DNA of 64,000 bases from Bacillus solitudinis (lineage in GTDB: Bacteria > Bacillota > Bacilli > Bacillales > Bacillaceae_D), in the NCBI RefSeq assembly GCF_002797395.1, contig NZ_KZ454943.1, forward strand, positions 3,757,966 through 3,821,965, given 5' to 3'. The position numbers were made by a program, and so were the translations under genes. Each line of letters opens with the position of its first letter. Positions within the stretch are counted from its first letter, which is position 1. Shown here one piece after another: positions 44,315 through 52,430 of this stretch. The notes beneath the pieces are model-generated. The model ran no database searches, was not told where the DNA came from, and saw only the letters and a program-made list of their open reading frames with translations.

Positions 44315-45106
44315 TTAGCCTCCTTGTACAATTAATTGTTTTTTTGCCAAATACCATAATAGCTGAATAGGAATGAGTAAAATAAGTGCCCAAAATGCTT
44401 GCAGCATGATGGCCGTATAAACCTCTTTTCCTACAAACCCTTCAGTGAAAATCATACTTGGTACATAGCTTATCGCTTGAAATGGTAAATAGGTCATAAT
44501 AGATTGCGCCCAAAGCGGGTAAAATGAGATTGGGAGTAAAAGGCCTGAGAACAAATCGATGATGACACGTTTGGCCCTGATTAATCCCGAGTTATTAAAT
44601 AAGAAGAACGTCATAATTCCAGTAAGTAAGTTGATTTGCGTGTTCACGATAAAACTAAATATAAGTGAGACAAAGAATAACATCCATATCGAAAAACTAG
44701 CAGAAAAACTAATTGGAAACACTAAGGACACAATCACCATCCCAGGTACGGAGAAAAACAATAAACGGAATATCCCTTCTCCAAGGCCTTGCATCGTTTT
44801 CATCCCTAAATAGTTGTAAGGCCTAATCATTTCAATCGCAACCTTACCATCTTTTATCTCAGTCGCAATTTCACGGTCAATATTATTAAAATAAAAAGCT
44901 CTAGCCATCCAAGCTACTGCCACATACGTGGACATTTGAAGAACGGATAACCCTTGAATTTCTTCTTTGCCACCATAAATAGCCGTCCATAAAAAGTAGT
45001 AAGCCCCTATGTTGATACTATAAATTAGAATCCCACTATAGTAGTTTGTCCGGTAAGCAAGCATCATTAAAAAACGAACCCTGATCATTTCAATATATTG
45101 ACTCAT
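44315..45106 (-). CDS. ABC-2 type transporter permease (first permease)
   Basis: This 263-aa protein has six membrane segments and shares the ABC-2/DUF990-type architecture (MLAYRTNYYSGILIYS, KDGKVAIEMIRPYNY, LPFQAISYVPSM). Its ATG overlaps the stop of the ATPase gene by 4 bp. The last residues (KKQLIVQGG) are cytoplasmic. Confidence 0.88.
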   Translation of the reverse strand: MSQYIEMIRVRFLMMLAYRTNYYSGILIYSINIGAYYFLWTAIYGGKEEIQGLSVLQMSTYVAVAWMARAFYFNNIDREIATEIKDGKVAIEMIRPYNYLGMKTMQGLGEGIFRLLFFSVPGMVIVSLVFPISFSASFSIWMLFFVSLIFSFIVNTQINLLTGIMTFFLFNNSGLIRAKRVIIDLFSGLLLPISFYPLWAQSIMTYLPFQAISYVPSMIFTEGFVGKEVYTAIMLQAFWALILLIPIQLLWYLAKKQLIVQGG

Positions 45107-46101
45107 GAGATGGCCATTCCTTCTTCATAAATCTTTCGGATAATCTCTTCAGTGGAAACTTCATTAATTCGAACATTCTTGATCAGATTGTTTTGAACCA
45201 CTTTACTAATTAATTCTGAGACCATCTGTTCGTCGCCGTTAACATTTGCGAGCCATGTCGTTGCATCTTTTTGTTCCCAGTGAACCTTTGGAATACGAGG
45301 TAAGTTGTTTTCATGAGTCTCTGGTAGAAATTGAAACTCCACCTGTTTTCCTTCAACAGCTTTTGCTTGTAGTTGATTTAGCTTCCCATCATAGACAATC
45401 TTACCCTCATCCAATAGAACAACTCGTTCACAAAGGGCCTCGATATCTGTTAAATCATGAGTGGTCAGCAGAATGGTCGTTTTATATTGTTTATTAATTT
45501 CTTTTAAAAACTTTCGAATTTTCAACTTCACTAATACATCTAATCCAATTGTTGGCTCGTCTAAAAAGAGGAGGGGAGGATTATGAATAAGAGCCGCTGC
45601 TAATTCACAGCGCATTCGTTGCCCAAGCGACAGCTTCCGTACAGGTTTATCTAATAACGGACCAATTTCTAACGTTTCAATCACATGGCCCATATGATTC
45701 TTATAATCTTCATCAGACACACGGTATACCTTTTTTAATAATCTAAATGACTCTTGGACCGCAATATCCCACCATAACTGGGAGCGTTGTCCAAAAACAA
45801 CGCCTATTGTGCGGACAAATTGTTCCCGTTCTTTATGGGGATCCATCCCATTTACGACGACAGATCCTGATGTTGGCGTTAAAATCCCTGTTAGCATTTT
45901 AATCGTCGTCGATTTGCCAGCACCATTTTCACCTATGTAACCAACCATTTCTCCTTGCTTCACGGTTAAGGAAATATTATCAACGGCTGCTAGCACTTTA
46001 TAATTTCTTGTAAATAAGTCTCGAAAAGCTCCCGATAAACCAGAGCGACTTGAATGAGATTTGAATTCTTTACGTAAATCTTGAACCTCAATAATGTTCA
46101 T
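45103..46101 (-). CDS. ABC transporter ATP-binding protein
   Basis: This 332-aa ATPase drives the two downstream permeases. It shows Walker A GENGAGKST, Q-loop VVFGQRSQLWW, signature LSLGQRMRCELA (the usual LSGGQ is LSLGQ), Walker B LLFLDEPTIGLD and an H-loop in TTHDL. The N-terminal insertion (SSRSGLSGAFRDLFTRNYK) is typical of the group paired with DUF990-type permeases. I chose ATG 46101, 7 nt after AGGGGGA. Confidence 0.92.
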   Translation of the reverse strand: MNIIEVQDLRKEFKSHSSRSGLSGAFRDLFTRNYKVLAAVDNISLTVKQGEMVGYIGENGAGKSTTIKMLTGILTPTSGSVVVNGMDPHKEREQFVRTIGVVFGQRSQLWWDIAVQESFRLLKKVYRVSDEDYKNHMGHVIETLEIGPLLDKPVRKLSLGQRMRCELAAALIHNPPLLFLDEPTIGLDVLVKLKIRKFLKEINKQYKTTILLTTHDLTDIEALCERVVLLDEGKIVYDGKLNQLQAKAVEGKQVEFQFLPETHENNLPRIPKVHWEQKDATTWLANVNGDEQMVSELISKVVQNNLIKNVRINEVSTEEIIRKIYEEGMAIS

Positions 46102-46542
46102 CTTCATTCCCCCTGAGGCTAAATCAAAGCCCAATTTCTATCTTTACTCTCATGTTCTTTCTTAAGACAAATTATAGTTTAACCCCTACTTATTAATACA
46201 GCAAGTAAGGAACACTCGTTATATAGAAAATTGTGGAAAAGGCGCTAGTTAGCCCCATAATACAACCTTAGACGGTAAGTTTTCAATTAAGTGTAAGAAT
46301 GATTACTTTCGAGGAGTGACAGACACCTTATCTCTATGTAAAATAGAGATAAGGTGTTGAGGATAATCATATTAAGAGAGGACTTAGGAAGAATAGATTG
46401 ACAGCTACTAACAAATCATGATACAAACAGTATAAGGTATTTTAGTACATAAAAGCATAAAAGCATAAAAGTATTAAAGCGATAATTTTCAAACGGAAAA
46501 TAAAACGTACTAAAGAATAGAATTATAGGAGGAGATATTATT
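46102..46542. other. Intergenic region with a perfect 15-bp hairpin
   Basis: No gene was found in 440 bp. At 46323-46357 ACACCTTATCTCTAT and its exact complement flank a GTAAA loop with no T-run. At ~46444-46470 ATAAAAGC/ATAAAAGC/ATAAAAGT forms a three-unit direct repeat upstream of the aldolase gene. Confidence 0.55.
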
Positions 46543-47502
46543 ATGGAACATAGTAACAAAATTATAGACTGTACCATTCGTGATGGGGGCTTAGTTAACA
46601 ATTGGGATTTCAGCGTAGAATTTGTTCAAGACTTATATGAGGGACTAAGTAGCGCTGGTGTTGAATATATGGAAATTGGCTACAAGAACTCTGCGAAATT
46701 ACTTCAAGCGACGGAGCCAAATCCTTGGAGATTTCTTGAAGATAATTTTTTGAAAGAAATTATCCCTGAGAAAAAGTTCACGAAGCTATCTGCTTTAGTC
46801 GATATTGGCCGTGTAGATTCAAATGATATTCTCCCACGTGAGCAAAGCGTGTTAGATATGATTCGGGTAGCATGCTATATCCGTGAAGTTGATAAAGGGT
46901 TAGAGCTTGTGCAAATGTTCCATGATCTTGGCTATGAAACGTCACTTAACATTATGGCTCTATCAAATGTACCTGAAAACCAACTGATAGAAGCGTTTGA
47001 AATGGTGAAGGCAAGCCCTGTAGATGTGGTTTATATTGTTGACTCTTTTGGAAGCTTAGATCCAGCCGATATTGAATATCAAGTGAAAAAATTTAAAGAG
47101 ATGATCCCGAATAAACAGCTTGGAATTCATACACATAATAACATGCAGTTGGCATTTGCAAACACGTTAACTGCGATGCGAAATGGTGTGACGTTCCTTG
47201 ATTCTTCTGTTTATGGAATGGGTCGTGCAGCTGGGAACTGCAACACAGAGCTTCTAGTTAGCCATATACAAAAACCAAGCTATGAGCTAATGCCCGTTCT
47301 TGGCGTGATTGAAAAGCACATGCTCGAAATGCGTCAAAAATGGGAGTGGGGCTATATCATTCCTTTCATGATTTCTGGTACATTGAATGAACACCCTCGT
47401 GTTGCAATGGCCTACCGTGCAAGCGAAGACCGTGATAAATTTGTGGAATTCTACGATAAAGTTACATCACCTGAGGCTTCTTCGGCTGCAGAGTCAAAAT
47501 AA
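46543..47502 (+). CDS. DRE-TIM metallolyase / HMGL-like aldolase
   Basis: This 319-aa TIM barrel belongs to the superfamily of HMG-CoA lyase and 4-hydroxy-2-oxovalerate aldolase. The metal/catalytic motif is DCTIRDGG (R and D of DRE), with HTHNN providing the two metal His. The fold closes with YGMGRAAGNCNTE. It has no leucine-synthase-type regulatory domain. The reaction is probably aldol cleavage or a Claisen condensation, substrate unknown. ATG follows GGAGGAG. It is monocistronic with a terminator. Confidence 0.85.
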   Translation: MEHSNKIIDCTIRDGGLVNNWDFSVEFVQDLYEGLSSAGVEYMEIGYKNSAKLLQATEPNPWRFLEDNFLKEIIPEKKFTKLSALVDIGRVDSNDILPREQSVLDMIRVACYIREVDKGLELVQMFHDLGYETSLNIMALSNVPENQLIEAFEMVKASPVDVVYIVDSFGSLDPADIEYQVKKFKEMIPNKQLGIHTHNNMQLAFANTLTAMRNGVTFLDSSVYGMGRAAGNCNTELLVSHIQKPSYELMPVLGVIEKHMLEMRQKWEWGYIIPFMISGTLNEHPRVAMAYRASEDRDKFVEFYDKVTSPEASSAAESK

Positions 47503-47513
47503 GTTAGATTGCA

Positions 47514-47547
47514 AAAGGTACCTTGATGAATCGAGGTACCTTTTTTT
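47514..47547 (+). terminator. Terminator of the aldolase gene
   Basis: AAAGGTACCT/AGGTACCTTT, a perfect 10-bp stem, continues into T7. A degenerate dispersed-repeat fragment (ACTGAAAAAAGG) lies ~60 bp further on. Confidence 0.9.
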
Positions 47548-47706
47548 GCGTTGAAACATCTCAATTATCTTTTTATTAAAGTTAATGCGAAAGGGCGCGA
47601 TACTGAAAAAAGGTAATTTATACTCAGGAAAAAGGTAGAAATCATTCATAAAAGCATCTAAGTAGAGAAAAATAAATGTAAGAAGATAAAGTAAAGGATG
47701 TTTTAA

Positions 47707-48195
47707 ATGAAGAAAACAAATGGTTTTATATTTTTAATGACGATTTTACCGTGGCTTACTGTTCCTTTTCTAGGTGTAAAAGTATTAAGAAGATTTCTTC
47801 CAGCATCAATATTTATAAGTTTATACCTAATTGCTGAGGGGAGGTTTGCAGAAAAGAAAAAATGGTGGTGGTTCCCAATTAATGTTAAACCAAATATGTT
47901 AGGAGAACTGCCACTAATAATAGGTCCATTCTTAGTTGGCGCACTTTGGATATTGAAATTCACCTATGGTAAATTTAATCTATATCTCCTAATAAATATT
48001 ATAGTTGACTCCCTCTTTACCTATTTGGGAATGGATTTGTTTAAGAAAATCGGTTACGCTACTTTGGTTAGGCTTTCAAAATTTCAATTATCAATTGTAT
48101 TTTTAATAAAGACATTTTTGTTATATGGCTTTCAGGTGATATATGAAAGATGTTTTAAGTATATATCACCGTCAAAGCAAAGGATTGTGAATTAA
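47707..48195 (+). CDS. Hypothetical membrane protein
   Basis: This 162-aa protein has four hydrophobic segments (about 8-24, 31-43, 68-88 and 94-110) and a further weak one near 128-145. A KKKWWWFP motif lies between the second and third. ATG is preceded by AAAGGATG. I recognise no family. Codon use is AT-rich, like its neighbour at 48480. Confidence 0.65.
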   Translation: MKKTNGFIFLMTILPWLTVPFLGVKVLRRFLPASIFISLYLIAEGRFAEKKKWWWFPINVKPNMLGELPLIIGPFLVGALWILKFTYGKFNLYLLINIIVDSLFTYLGMDLFKKIGYATLVRLSKFQLSIVFLIKTFLLYGFQVIYERCFKYISPSKQRIVN

Positions 48196-48479
48196 GATAC
48201 TTAAAGTATAGGGTCGTTGATCTAGAAGGGTTAACGCTCTTTTTGTGGAATTACTGAACTCACTCGCAGTAATGTTGAATAACAATAATCAATTTGAGAA
48301 AGGGTTGGAAAAATGATTGGAGAATGTTAAAGGAGTATTTACTCCTGTTAACATAGAAGAAGGCCACAGACTTTTACTAACATAGAATGTAAAAGTAAAC
48401 CCAATAAGTGGAGAAGGTACTACCAAATTCTTTACTTTTTATGACAAGCGATGCCTTAACGTGACACCGCTGTAAATTA
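48196..48479. other. Gap between two orphan membrane protein genes
   Basis: No gene. Two weak hairpins are visible (GGAGTATTTACTCC near 48335 and CTTTTAC...GTAAAAG near 48370), neither followed by a strong T-run. Confidence 0.4.
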
Positions 48480-48893
48480 TTATTTTACCTGTTCATAAAA
48501 ACTACCATTACGTTTATATTTTTGTGGAATAAAATAATGAAGTAAACAAAATATTGAAAGTGAAGTCATAACAAGGTAAGTATGAATATATTCCTGAGCA
48601 TCAGAATTTCCTTGAATAGAACGTTCAACAAAATACACACTTACTATCGAAATAACTATGATTAAGGCAAATTGAATCCATTTCGATAGATTAAAGTGTA
48701 GAATTATTGTGGAGGGAACAAAAATAAAGAGTAAATAAACTAATAAAAGAAACGGACCCAAAAAACCAATCTCCTCATACTTTGTGAATCCTCCAATTCC
48801 AGAATCCCACTCACTTAGCATAATTCTAACAATATGTACAATAAACGCTATAAAAGTTAACAAGAATGTACGCACACAAAGCATTATATTCAT
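48480..48893 (-). CDS. Hypothetical membrane protein
   Basis: This 137-aa protein has four hydrophobic segments (about 8-27, 44-66, 70-89 and 106-121). A short hydrophilic loop (SEWDSGIGGFTKYEE) separates the first two, and the tail is basic. It starts behind AGGGAGGAAG. It converges with the previous gene. No family recognised. Confidence 0.65.
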   Translation of the reverse strand: MNIMLCVRTFLLTFIAFIVHIVRIMLSEWDSGIGGFTKYEEIGFLGPFLLLVYLLFIFVPSTIILHFNLSKWIQFALIIVISIVSVYFVERSIQGNSDAQEYIHTYLVMTSLSIFCLLHYFIPQKYKRNGSFYEQVK

Positions 48894-49151
48894 ACAAACT
48901 TCCTCCCTATTTTGTATTTTAACATATGAACTAAGCCGGAAACTAATAACATAAATTCACTGCGATAACGTAGGGATGCTTTTTCTTTCTGTATGCAACA
49001 GAAAGGAAATTAATGTTAAAATTAAGTTGAGGTTTTAAGTTAAAGAGCAGAAGAGTGGAAGAAGAAAGTTCATAGAATCCGTTGATATGCCTAAGAATAT
49101 TGCCAATCAAGTAATATGTATTTTTGTGAGTAATACTTTGATTATAAGGAG

Positions 49152-49316
49152 GGGTATTGGTGGATTGTTGCAGCTTGGTTACCGGGAACACATGACGCTT
49201 ATTACCAAGACTTTAAGGATGATCTTGTAGACCTAGGTCCAAACCTAGAAGGTGCAAAAATCGGTTTAGTTGTTCCATCTTACATGGACATTGATTCTGT
49301 AGAAGACCTTAAATAA
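49152..49316 (+). pseudogene. Remnant of a glycine betaine ABC transporter substrate-binding protein (OpuAC-like)
   Basis: An open stretch translates as WIVAAWLPGTHDAYYQDFKD, then LVDLGPNLEGAKIGLVVPSY and a frame end at MDIDSVEDLK-stop. This matches the internal region of OpuAC/ProX proteins (WLP-TH...NL-GAKIGLVVP-YMDIDSIEDL), which in an intact gene is followed and preceded by over 100 residues. Both ends are missing: there is no start, and the stop comes where the family continues. A classical terminator at 49343 survives. Confidence 0.78.
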
Positions 49317-49342
49317 GGTGTTATCAGGGAATATCGTTAAGT

Positions 49343-49384
49343 AGAACCGGAGGAGATCCTTAAGGCTCTCCTCCGGTTCTTTTT
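49343..49384 (+). terminator. Strong terminator left behind the opuAC remnant
   Basis: AGAACCGGAGGAGA/TCTCCTCCGGTTCT, a perfect 14-bp stem, is followed by TTTT. Confidence 0.88.
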
Positions 49385-49481
49385 CATGATCAGTAAGAAA
49401 AGTCATTGAATTTAGAGGTGATTAACAACTTCGGATAAATTAGCCTGACCCGGTATTTTACATACTGGGTCAGTTACTTTT

Positions 49482-49625
49482 TTACGAACCGTTTTTTAAG
49501 TTCTTTAACACGGGAGGCATTTTCTTTTCTTTACTGGTCTCTTTTTCCTGTTTTGGTCGCTCTTTCGCATTAGGATTTCCTGACCGGAATCTTGCTGCGT
49601 CCATGCCATCCATAATATTTGTCAT
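49482..49625 (-). CDS. Small hypothetical protein, 47 aa
   Basis: ATG 49625 follows AAAGGAGGGATCACC, a full-strength ribosome-binding site. The peptide (MTNIMDGMDAARFRSGNPNA... ending LKNLKNGS) is hydrophilic and Lys/Glu/Pro-rich. A longer frame to 49727 runs into the dispersed repeat and is not favoured. No family recognised; size and composition would suit a minor spore or stress peptide, but that is a guess. Confidence 0.55.
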   Translation of the reverse strand: MTNIMDGMDAARFRSGNPNAKERPKQEKETSKEKKMPPVLKNLKNGS

Positions 49626-49639
49626 TGGTGATCCCTCCT

Positions 49640-49800
49640 TTAAGAGTAGTCTCACCTTCTTTTTCGTATTTAAGCAATGAGCGCAGACCTCGCCTTCTTT
49701 TAAGTTCGCTATGAGTGGGTTTCTCATAGCGGGCGCGCGACGATCGGAGCCATTGCCGCTGCCTTGAATCTTCTAATAGAGACTTTCTCAGTACCCTCGA
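49640..49800 (-). repeat. Dispersed structured repeat, long copy (inverted)
   Basis: Read on the minus strand it follows the copies at 1027 and 26961: ACTGAGAAAGT near the start, CAATGGCTCCGATCGTCGCGCG, the hairpin CGCTATGAG/CTCATAGCG with AAACCCA loop (49707-49731), and GCTCATTGCTTAA. The downstream boundary inverted repeat is degraded. Confidence 0.8.
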
Positions 49801-49824
49801 GCTTACCCCTTTCAAGTGGCCCTT

Positions 49825-49873
49825 CAGATGATATATAATCCACCTAGCTAACTAAGCTCAAGAGGGGATTAAT
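49825..49873 (+). ncRNA. Decayed copy of the type I antitoxin terminator
   Basis: The block AGATGAT...TAATCCACCTAGC...AAGCTCAAG.G.GGATTA aligns with 28316-28361 of the intact locus, but the 3' arm has lost pairing (GGGGATTA) and the T-run is gone. No toxin peptide is encoded nearby. Confidence 0.55.
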
Positions 49874-50007
49874 GTCTGCCTTCGAATCAGAGCAATTAAG
49901 ATACGATCTCATCGATAAAATAAACCCTGTGTTAATTTGATTTGAGATTAAGGAACCATTTGATTAACATTAAACTTATACTATAGATATAGGAAGTGAG
50001 GTAGCTA

Positions 50008-51606
50008 TTGTTAATAAAAAAGTTTAAAATGCGTACGATTATTCTCTGGCTAGTTTGCATGGTTGTCGTGCTATCCTTATTATTTACTGATCTCTTAGTG
50101 AGTCAATCGATAAACGATAATAGCGTACGGTACGAAGAAGAAAAGGCGCTAACAGTTGCAAGAATTGTATCTCAAGCAGAGGTTGTACAAAAAGGATTGA
50201 CAGAAGAAAGGGCAGGAGAAATCCAACTATATGCGAATGATGTTCGGCGATCAGCCGATGTTCTCTTTGTCGTTGTTATCGATATGAAAGGAATTCGCTA
50301 TTCTCACCCAAATAGCATGCTAGTCGGCAAACCATTTAAAGGGGGAGATGAAGCTCTTGTGCTTGAAGGAGAGGAGTATAGTTCAATATCAGAAGGAACC
50401 CTATCCACTTCGCTTCGATCGTTTACCCCTGTGATGAATGAATCAAATGAACAAATCGGTGCAGTTTCTGTTGGGATTTCTCTAGAGCATATTCAACACA
50501 TCACTAATCAAAATCATAGAAATATTATCGTAGGTTCTCTTCTAGGACTGTTAGTCGGGTTGATTGGTGCATTATTAATTGCCAATTACATAAAGAAAAC
50601 GTTATATGGGCTAGAGCCACCTCAAATTGCGAAAATGCTAGAAGAACGTAATACGATGCTTCAATCTGTCCACGAAGGCATTATAGCGGTTGATCAGGAT
50701 GGACTTATTACACTTGTAAATAAATCAGCGCTTACATTATTCAAAAAAGCAGGGTTACCTGAACAACCAATTGGGATGGATATAACGACGTATTTACCAA
50801 TGACAGGTCTAGAGCGCGTCTTAAAAACAGGAGAAGCGGAGCTAGCTAGGGAAATAACGATTAATGAAATCTCTATATTAGTGAACCGTGTCCCGCTCAT
50901 TGTTGATAACCAGGTGATTGGTGCCATTTCGACCCTTCGTGATAAGACGGAGGTCAAAGAGCTAGCCCAGCAGTTAACGGGGGTCAAGCTATATGTTGAT
51001 GCGCTTCGTGCCCAGTCCCATGAGGTGAAAAATAATCTTCATGTGATTTTAGGAATGGTGCGAATAGGAGAATATGAACAATTGAAAACATTCATTCTTG
51101 ATTTGGTGAACCATAAGAACCATGAAATTGGCCAAGTGACAGACATTCACGATGCCGTACTATCAGGTTTTTTGTTAGGCAAATTAAGTTATGCTAGAGA
51201 ATGCGGAGTGAATCTGTCCATTAAAAGCGTAACCGTTATTCCAAAAGCTACGTCTGCGGATGTCATTCATGAGATTATTACGATCTTAGGGAATTTAATA
51301 AATAATGCCATTGAAGCTGTTGAGAATAGTCCATTTAAGAAAGTTGACGTGAATTTTTCTCTTGAAAATCAGCGTCTGAAAATGGAAGTGAAAGATACAG
51401 GCTCAGGTATAAAAACAGAGGATTTAGCAGAAATATTTGAAACGGGTTTTTCAACCAAAGGAGAGGATCGAGGCTATGGTTTGGCTTTAGTGAAAGCAAG
51501 TATTGACGATCTCAATGGGCACTTAACAATTGATACATTTAAAGGTTCTGGAACGACCATTACGGTTGAGATTCCATACGAAATAAAGGGGGATTCTATT
51601 GATTAA
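50008..51606 (+). CDS. maeK: Malate sensor histidine kinase MaeK (DcuS/CitA family)
   Basis: This 532-aa membrane kinase senses external C4-dicarboxylate. An N-terminal TM helix (~9-29), an extracellular PASp/Cache domain (~35-170, with VIDMKGIRYSHPN) and a second TM (~177-194) precede a cytoplasmic PAS. The DHp helix SQSHE-type motif (RAQSHEVKNNLHVILG, phospho-His) and the HATPase (NLINNAIEAV, DTGSGI, GYGLALV) follow. It starts at TTG 50008 and overlaps maeR by 8 bp. Location before maeR, a malic enzyme and a malate carrier supports MaeK over CitS/DctS. Confidence 0.88.
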   Translation: MLIKKFKMRTIILWLVCMVVVLSLLFTDLLVSQSINDNSVRYEEEKALTVARIVSQAEVVQKGLTEERAGEIQLYANDVRRSADVLFVVVIDMKGIRYSHPNSMLVGKPFKGGDEALVLEGEEYSSISEGTLSTSLRSFTPVMNESNEQIGAVSVGISLEHIQHITNQNHRNIIVGSLLGLLVGLIGALLIANYIKKTLYGLEPPQIAKMLEERNTMLQSVHEGIIAVDQDGLITLVNKSALTLFKKAGLPEQPIGMDITTYLPMTGLERVLKTGEAELAREITINEISILVNRVPLIVDNQVIGAISTLRDKTEVKELAQQLTGVKLYVDALRAQSHEVKNNLHVILGMVRIGEYEQLKTFILDLVNHKNHEIGQVTDIHDAVLSGFLLGKLSYARECGVNLSIKSVTVIPKATSADVIHEIITILGNLINNAIEAVENSPFKKVDVNFSLENQRLKMEVKDTGSGIKTEDLAEIFETGFSTKGEDRGYGLALVKASIDDLNGHLTIDTFKGSGTTITVEIPYEIKGDSID

Positions 51607-52306
51607 GGTGTTGATTTTAGACGATGATCCAATGGTTGCTGAATTCAATAGGCGCTATTTAAACGAAGTGGAAGGGTTTGAATTAGTAGCAATTGCAAAG
51701 TCTTTCAATGAAGCGATGGCAGTCATTAAAACAGAAAACATTGATTTGCTTTTATTAGATATTTACATGGCCGGAAAAAGCGGATTAGAATTATTACAAC
51801 ATATTAGGAAGAATGACAAATGGAAAATAGATGTGATCCTTGTGACAGCAGCCGATGATGTAGATTCGATCCAAACGGCACTAAGGTACGGAGCGGTGGA
51901 TTATATTATCAAACCGTTTGAATTTGAACGATTTAACCAAGCCCTCACCACTTATAGAGAGAAGAATCATTTGCTTAAAAAGCTAAATTCTTTTAATCAA
52001 GAAGAACTGGATCGAAAAATTTTACAACAAAAAGAGAGCAAACATGCGTCTTTACCAAAGGGACTAACAACGAATACACTGCAAGTTATTGTAGATGTGA
52101 TTCTATCAAAAGGGGAGGAACCTTTTTCGACAGATGAAATTGCTGAGCAGGTACAAGTCTCACGTGTGTCCGTTCGGAAATATATTAAGTATTTAAAGGA
52201 AATCGGTATACTTGGAGAGAGAATGACATACGGGGCCATTGGGAGGCCAGTGTACTTATATGTGAACAAAGACTTGACTAAATCAACATTTCAATCCTTT
52301 TTCTAA
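51599..52306 (+). CDS. maeR: Response regulator MaeR
   Basis: This 235-aa CitB/DcuR-type regulator has a receiver domain with phospho-Asp in LLLLDIYMAG (~55), Thr in LVTAAD and Lys in YIIKPFEF. A C-terminal winged helix-turn-helix follows (FSTDEIAEQVQVSRVSVRKY). TTG 51599 lies inside the end of maeK, so the two are translationally coupled. It is expected to activate the downstream malic enzyme and maeN in response to malate. Confidence 0.88.
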   Translation: MIKVLILDDDPMVAEFNRRYLNEVEGFELVAIAKSFNEAMAVIKTENIDLLLLDIYMAGKSGLELLQHIRKNDKWKIDVILVTAADDVDSIQTALRYGAVDYIIKPFEFERFNQALTTYREKNHLLKKLNSFNQEELDRKILQQKESKHASLPKGLTTNTLQVIVDVILSKGEEPFSTDEIAEQVQVSRVSVRKYIKYLKEIGILGERMTYGAIGRPVYLYVNKDLTKSTFQSFF

Positions 52307-52327
52307 GCGGCCTCTGGTCGCTTTTTT
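52306..52327 (+). terminator. Terminator of maeKR
   Basis: AGCGGCC/GGTCGCT (one G-U) with a TCT loop is followed by T7, separating the regulators from the metabolic genes. Confidence 0.7.
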
Positions 52328-52402
52328 TAGTTACAAAAGGTTTCTTAAGTTTCATAAACTGTCACAAATAATTCATATTTATTAAACTAATAGTAATTCA
52401 TG

Positions 52403-52416
52403 TGAAACCGATTACA
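52403..52416 (+). promoter_or_regulatory. Perfect cre (CcpA) site upstream of the malic enzyme gene
   Basis: TGAAACCGATTACA matches TGWAANCGNTNWCA with no mismatch and ends 14 bp before the malic enzyme ATG, next to its ribosome-binding site. Confidence 0.7.
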
Positions 52417-52430
52417 ACAAGGGGGACAAA

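Noticed and set aside
46444-46470. ATAAAAGC direct repeats as an operator or microsatellite
   Set aside because: Three AT-rich 8-mers in an AT-rich intergenic region are not enough to claim function.
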